The notes under the pieces were generated by a model that saw only the letters and a program-made list of their open reading frames with translations, did not search any database and was not told the DNA's origin. Of a stretch of 64,000 nt of DNA, positions 51,401-57,400 are shown piece by piece. The stretch comes from Cyclobacterium sp. SYSU L10401. GTDB taxonomy: Bacteria; Bacteroidota; Bacteroidia; Cytophagales; Cyclobacteriaceae. The DNA lies in the NCBI RefSeq assembly GCF_010993705.1, contig NZ_WOFO01000004.1, positions 186,001-250,000 of the forward strand, in the 5' to 3' direction. The stretch's first letter is position 1; every line of letters starts with the position of its first letter. The position numbers and the translations under genes were made by a program.

Positions 51401-54400
51401 CCCAGGATCAAGGGTCAGCCGGCCATCCGCTACGCTTACCACAACTGTACCGGTGGTAAATCGGGTAGCTGCGCCTTCATTGCCCGTAGGAACAAAGGCA
51501 TCAATCGCATTCACCCCTTCTACATTTACCGTATGGGAGGGAGTATCATCTACTGAACCGTCCACAGATGGGTCTCCGGCACCAACAGTTACATTGTAGG
51601 TGCCATTGGGTACTTCAATTTCCCATTTGGCATCCGGCAAATAACCATTGGCTGCATTGTCTGAAACATCCCCGTATTGCATGTGGGATAGGGTATTCTC
51701 CAAAACAGTGACCCCTGCTACTTCACGGTTTCTACCGTTCAGGGTAAGGTCTGCAGGTGAATCATCAGTTGCATCCAGCCAGCCATAACTGAAGCCGTTG
51801 CCCCTATCTCCAAAACCATCACCTGCATCCCTCGAATAGCCGGATGGGGCAGCGGTTTCCGGATCAGAGAAATTGATGTTTACATCAAAATCAGGGGTAC
51901 CAGGATCACCAGTAGCTTCCGTGATCTCCAGGCTGATGCTAATCTCTGCATTGGTATATCCCAGATCCGGCTGATCGATGGCAATAACAGTTGTGGAATA
52001 ACTACCTGCTGGCAAATCTTCCTTCACCCCAAACTCCAGGGTTCCCAGTGCGGGACTGCCGGGAAGAATCAGCCATTCGCCGGAATCAGGATCATCAGAT
52101 AGCACGACTTCAGGCGTTCCAAAGCTGGCTATCAAATCTACCACCTGAGAAGCAATGGCGGTGCCTTCCTCCCCGGTAAAAGTCAACTGTGAAGAAGAAA
52201 AGCCCAAACTCAATTCAGGACTCTCCTGCTCAGCCGAGAAATAGGCAAAGTCTGCATCGAAAGGTGTACTGCCATTTCTGTAGGTAGAATAAATCCCTGC
52301 AAAGGCAATTCCCTCATTGGCACCTACGGTAATGCCGTCCAGATAAGCCTGAGGCAATACCATTTCATCCAGTCCTGTTTTGCTCAGCTGTACAAAGTCT
52401 CCTTCGCCAATGGCATAATACCCTTTGATACTCATATCCAGTGGATCGATCACCAACCTGAGGGTCACATCCTGCCCCGCTACTCCTACATCGTTGACCT
52501 GAATCTGGTCGGGAGAGCTGGGTCCGTTTTCGGAAAGGGCGTTCAGCTCCCTTCGGATCTCCACATTGTCTGCATTGACATTCAGCTTGACAAAATTATC
52601 TTCGTCCAGGCCAAACCAAATACCGGACTGGGCTGCATTGCCCCCGGTGGTGATATTCAGCAATTGGGTTTCTATCACCAATGGCTGGCTGAGATCGGTA
52701 ATTCCTACACCCAGGCTATTCACCTGTGTATTGGTATTGGAAGTTGGGCCAGGGCTCAGGTAAGCAATGCCTTTGGAGGCGGTTAAGGTAAGGTTGCCTC
52801 CATTGATGGCTATTTTTGATGGCTCGTAGCCAATGACATTTTCATAGGTAACCGGTAAATCAGCTGCCAGTCGCTCCTCGCTATGCGGGTCAACCATGGT
52901 AAATCCGGTACCAACACCGCTACCATCTTCCAATCCACCTTCAGTACCATCAAATTCCAATCGCAAAGGAAGGGCTTTGGGTATGCCGTCACAGTCCAGT
53001 AAACTCCAAGGCGAACAAGGTAGCGGGTCTGCTACGGCCACCGTCACGGTCCATTCCTGCTCGCTGCCATCTTCTGCCGTCACCGTGTAAACCACCGGAT
53101 TGGTGAAATCCTGTACCTGCCCGCTTTCAGGGGAAGCACTGGCTCCTTCGGATAGGGTAAATTCAGGGGCAAGAGCCGCTACATCCGTACCAAACGGCAC
53201 TTCTACATTCACTGCAAAATTGGTGGCATCTACCGTACTTTCCCCGATATCACCTGGCAATTCAAAAGTCAGCAAGGACTTCTCATCGCTCAGGGTAGTG
53301 GAAACGGTAAGACTTGCCTCCAGCAATGCCGGTGCAAATCCCTCTGCAGTGGCAATTATCGTATTGTTTCTGCTTTCCCCATCGTTGAGAGAGGAAGCAT
53401 CCATAGCAAAATCAATGGGGCCAGCCGCTGCGCTCTCCGGCAAGGTCAACCAATCGTTGCTGCCGGTGATCAATTTGTCTTCGGCATTGATGTTGTCATC
53501 AATCACCAGACCGATGCTTCCTGCGCCAGCTCCACTCAGGCTGCTACTGAAGGTACCTGCTTCACCCGGCTCCAGGCTGTTATTTACCGCTGCCGGCTCA
53601 AAGCTCAATTGCCCACTGGCAGCGGTGCCGCTGCTGGCCGTTATGTCCAGGTAGGTGATTTTACTGTTGTATCCTCCAAGCCCGGTGATGGTCAGGAGTC
53701 CGTCGGTCACTTCCACCGTAATGGTTCCGGTTCTGGTTTCTCCTGCTTCCGGCACAAAGGCCGCAATGGCAGTATATCCCTCCACAGTGGCACTGTGGCG
53801 GCTATCCAGATCGGTTCCTGCATCTCCCAGGCCAACTGTTACTTCATATGTTCCATTGGGAATTTCCATTTCCCAGATCAATTCGTTGCCTCTGGGTTGT
53901 CCAGACCAGGACTGTACGCCGCCCGTGGCATTCAAAATGTTATCACCCTGAAAATGGACCAGCGTACCTTCCAGTTTCTCCTGATCGGTAGCGGAGGCGT
54001 AGGTACCTTCTATGCGGTTTCTGCCTACTCCAGGGCCGTTATTGGCTGCTTCATCCGAAGCATCAATTGGTGTGCCGTCAGATTTCAACTTCCAGCCATA
54101 AGCATAATCCGTTTCTTCAAACGTAATTGAGGCATTTCCAAACTGCTTGCCATAATCTACCAGGTAGCCGGCAGGAGGAGTAGACGTGCGGTCCTGGAAA
54201 TTAATCCTTGCGGCAAAACCATCTGCTACGGCCACTGTTACGGTCCATTCCTGCTCGCTGCCATCTGCTGCCGTCACCGTGTAAACCACCGGATTGGTGA
54301 AATCCTGTGCCTGCCCGCTTTCAGGGGAAGCACTCGCTCCTTCGGATAGGGTGAATTCAGGGGCCAGAGCCGCTACATCCGTGCCAAACGGCACTTCTAC

Positions 54401-57400
54401 ATTCACTGCAAAATTGGTGGCATCTACCGTACTTTCCCCGATATCACCTGGCAATTCAAAAGTCAGCAAGGACTTCTCATCGCTCAGGGTAGTGGAAACG
54501 GTAAGACTTGCCTCCAGCAATGCCGGTGCAAATCCCTCTGCAGTGGCAATTATCATATTGTTTCTGCTTTCCCCATCGCTGAGAGAGGAAGCATCCATAT
54601 CAAAATCAATTGCACCAGCCGCTGCGGTCTCCGGCAAAGTCAACCAATCGTTGCTGCCGGTGATCAATTTGTCTTCGGCATTGATGTTGTCATCAATCAC
54701 CAGACCGATGCTTCCTGCGCCAGCTCCACTCAGGCTGCTACTGAAGGTACCTGCTTCACCCGGCTCCAAGCTGTTATTTACCGCTGCCGGCTCAAAGCTC
54801 AATTGCCCACTGGCAGCGGTGCCGCTGCTGGCCGTTATGTCCAGGTAGGTGATTTTACTGTTGTATCCTCCAAGCCCGGTGATGGTCAGGAGTCCGTCGG
54901 TCACTTCCACCGTAATGGTTCCGGTTCTGGTTTCTCCTGCTTCCGGCACAAAGGCCGCAATGGCAGTATATCCCTCCACAGTGGCACTGTGGCGGCTATC
55001 CAGATCGGTTCCTGCATCTCCCAGGCCAACCGTTACTTCATATGTTCCATTGGGAATTTCCATTTCCCAGATCAATTCGTTACCTCTGGGTTGTCCAGAC
55101 CAGGATTGAACGCCACCAGTGGCATTCAAAATGTTATCACCCTGAAAATGGACCAGCGTACCTTCCAGTTTCTCCTGATCGGTAGCGGAGGCGTAGGTAC
55201 CTTCTATGCGGTTTCTGCCTACTCCAGGGCCGTTATTGGCTGCTTCATCCGAAGCATCAATTGGTGTGCCGTCAGATTTCAACTTCCAGCCATAAGCATA
55301 ATCCGTTTCTTCAAACGTAACTGAGGCATGGCCAAACTGCTTGCCATAATCTACCAGGTAGTCGGAAGGAGGTGTAGACGTGCGGTCCTGGAAATTGATC
55401 CTTGCGGCAAACCCATCTGCTACGGCCACTGTCACGGTCCATTCCTGCTCGCTACCATCTGCTGCCGTCACCGTGTAAACCACCGGATTGGTGAAATCCT
55501 GTGCCTGCCCGCTTTCAGGGGAAGCACTCGCTCCTTCGGATAGGGTGAATTCAGGGGCAAGAGCCGTTACATCCGTACCGAAAGGTACGTTAAGGGTTAC
55601 CGTGGCATTTTCTTCGTCTATTGCTCCGGGAGTATCCAGACCGGCCAGGGAAATACCCTGGATATTGTTTTCTGAACTTAAACTTTCCTCCTCAATTTCT
55701 TCAGTTACTACTTCATTGTAGTCAGTACTCAAACGGACCGGCCCGATTCTGGCATCGTTGGTGGAAGCAGAGCTGATGAATAGCCGGCCTATTTTAGGCG
55801 TTCCGGATACCGTCTGTGCACCTGCACTGGTCCAGCTATTGGCTCCCTCTGTCAATTGAGGATCAATGGTCCATTCGTAGGTGATGTTGGATGCGCCGTC
55901 CCATACCCCTTTGACGAGGAATTGTATGGTTTCGTCAAAAGCTACTTCCGCAGTACCATTATCAGATCCAGGTGCACCCAGTCCCAGGCGGGCAATCAAT
56001 CCGGTGGAACCTCCCTTTGCCATTTGCAACCTGACCCATGGAGTAGCAGAGGATGCTTCATCTATCCTGATTGCTGTCCTGATCCTGTCACCGGCACCTG
56101 AACCAAAACCACTGATATTGAAATAGGTGGCAAAGTAAAAAGGCACATTGGGGGTAAGGCTTACCGGATTATCCGTCAGCGGGATCAGATCATGGGCATG
56201 ATTCCCCAGTGAAAAATCCAGAGAATGACTGGTATTTGGGGTTAAACCTTCGTTCAGCACCGGAATGGCAGCATCTCCATCATTTTCTTTCAGCCATTGG
56301 CCCGGGGCAATCTCATGCAGGTTGCCGGTACCATAGCTGTCGAAGTTTTCAATAAATGAAAAATCAGCTGGTAAAGCAGTAACCGTGACGGTCCAGGCTT
56401 TTTGGCTGCCGTCTTCGGCAGTAACGGTATAGGTCACAGGGCTGCTGAAGTCCTGCTCTTCACCGGATGCGGGGACTGAGCTGGCCAGGTCTGAAAGGCT
56501 AAAGGTAGGCGTCAGGGTACTGATATCCGTACCTGAAACCACGGTAAGCTCGATGGTGCCCTCCTGCTGATCTACAGTGGCATTATCCACTTGCTCCGGC
56601 AGGGTGAAATTGAATATGTCTTTGTCTGAGCTGGCCGTCAGGGGTAAAATTTCAATGGCCTGAATCAGGGCATTGTTTGCTGAAGCTAGAAACTGCATAT
56701 TCAGTTCCCCATCAGTAACAGTTACATTGTTTTGAGTAATACCGAGCACCCCTCTGCCATAAACCGCAAAAAGGTCCAGGTCATCCTGTACCACTTCCCC
56801 TTCCATGATGATGTCAAATTCTCTGGCTCCAGGCGCCTCCTGGAAATTCTCTACCATGTGTACACGCACGGTATAGTCTCCGTTGGCAACGGGGAAGTTG
56901 TAACTAAAGTTTTCACCAAATCTTCTGGGGATATACAGGTCCTGATGGCCTCCATCTACGAGATATGGTGAATAGACCCCCAGTGAAGTCTGAGTTTCGC
57001 TGGTTTCCACCAGGTAATCCGTGTTTTCTGCAACAAAGAGATCACCATCCTTGGTATAGTCAAATCCAGCCACGTTCATGCGGTAGGGTATGCTGATCAG
57101 GTCCGGATCCACCACCGGATCGGCCTCGATGGAAAAATCTTCGAACAACACCGTGATGGGCTCACTGGCCGCAGCATTTCTGTGGCTGGTAAAAATTCCA
57201 GCATAGCTGTCTCCTGATAGGTAGTCAGCAGGTACTGCCCGGCTATCGCCCTCGGGGCCACTTACCAAAATTTCCTCACCTGCTCCCAAACGGTAAAAAC
57301 CCTGCACCGAATTGGCGACAGGGTCAAACTCAAGTCTGAGGCTTATGGGCCCGGTATCGGTGCCCAGGCTGGTTGTATTGATTTCTAAAAATGCCGTCTG

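Noticed and set aside
53100-55324. Pairs of long plus-strand frames (184 and 173 codons) occurring twice
   Set aside because: They recur only because the 1194-bp coding repeat recurs; they are antisense to the repeat and Ser/Ala-rich without a fold.
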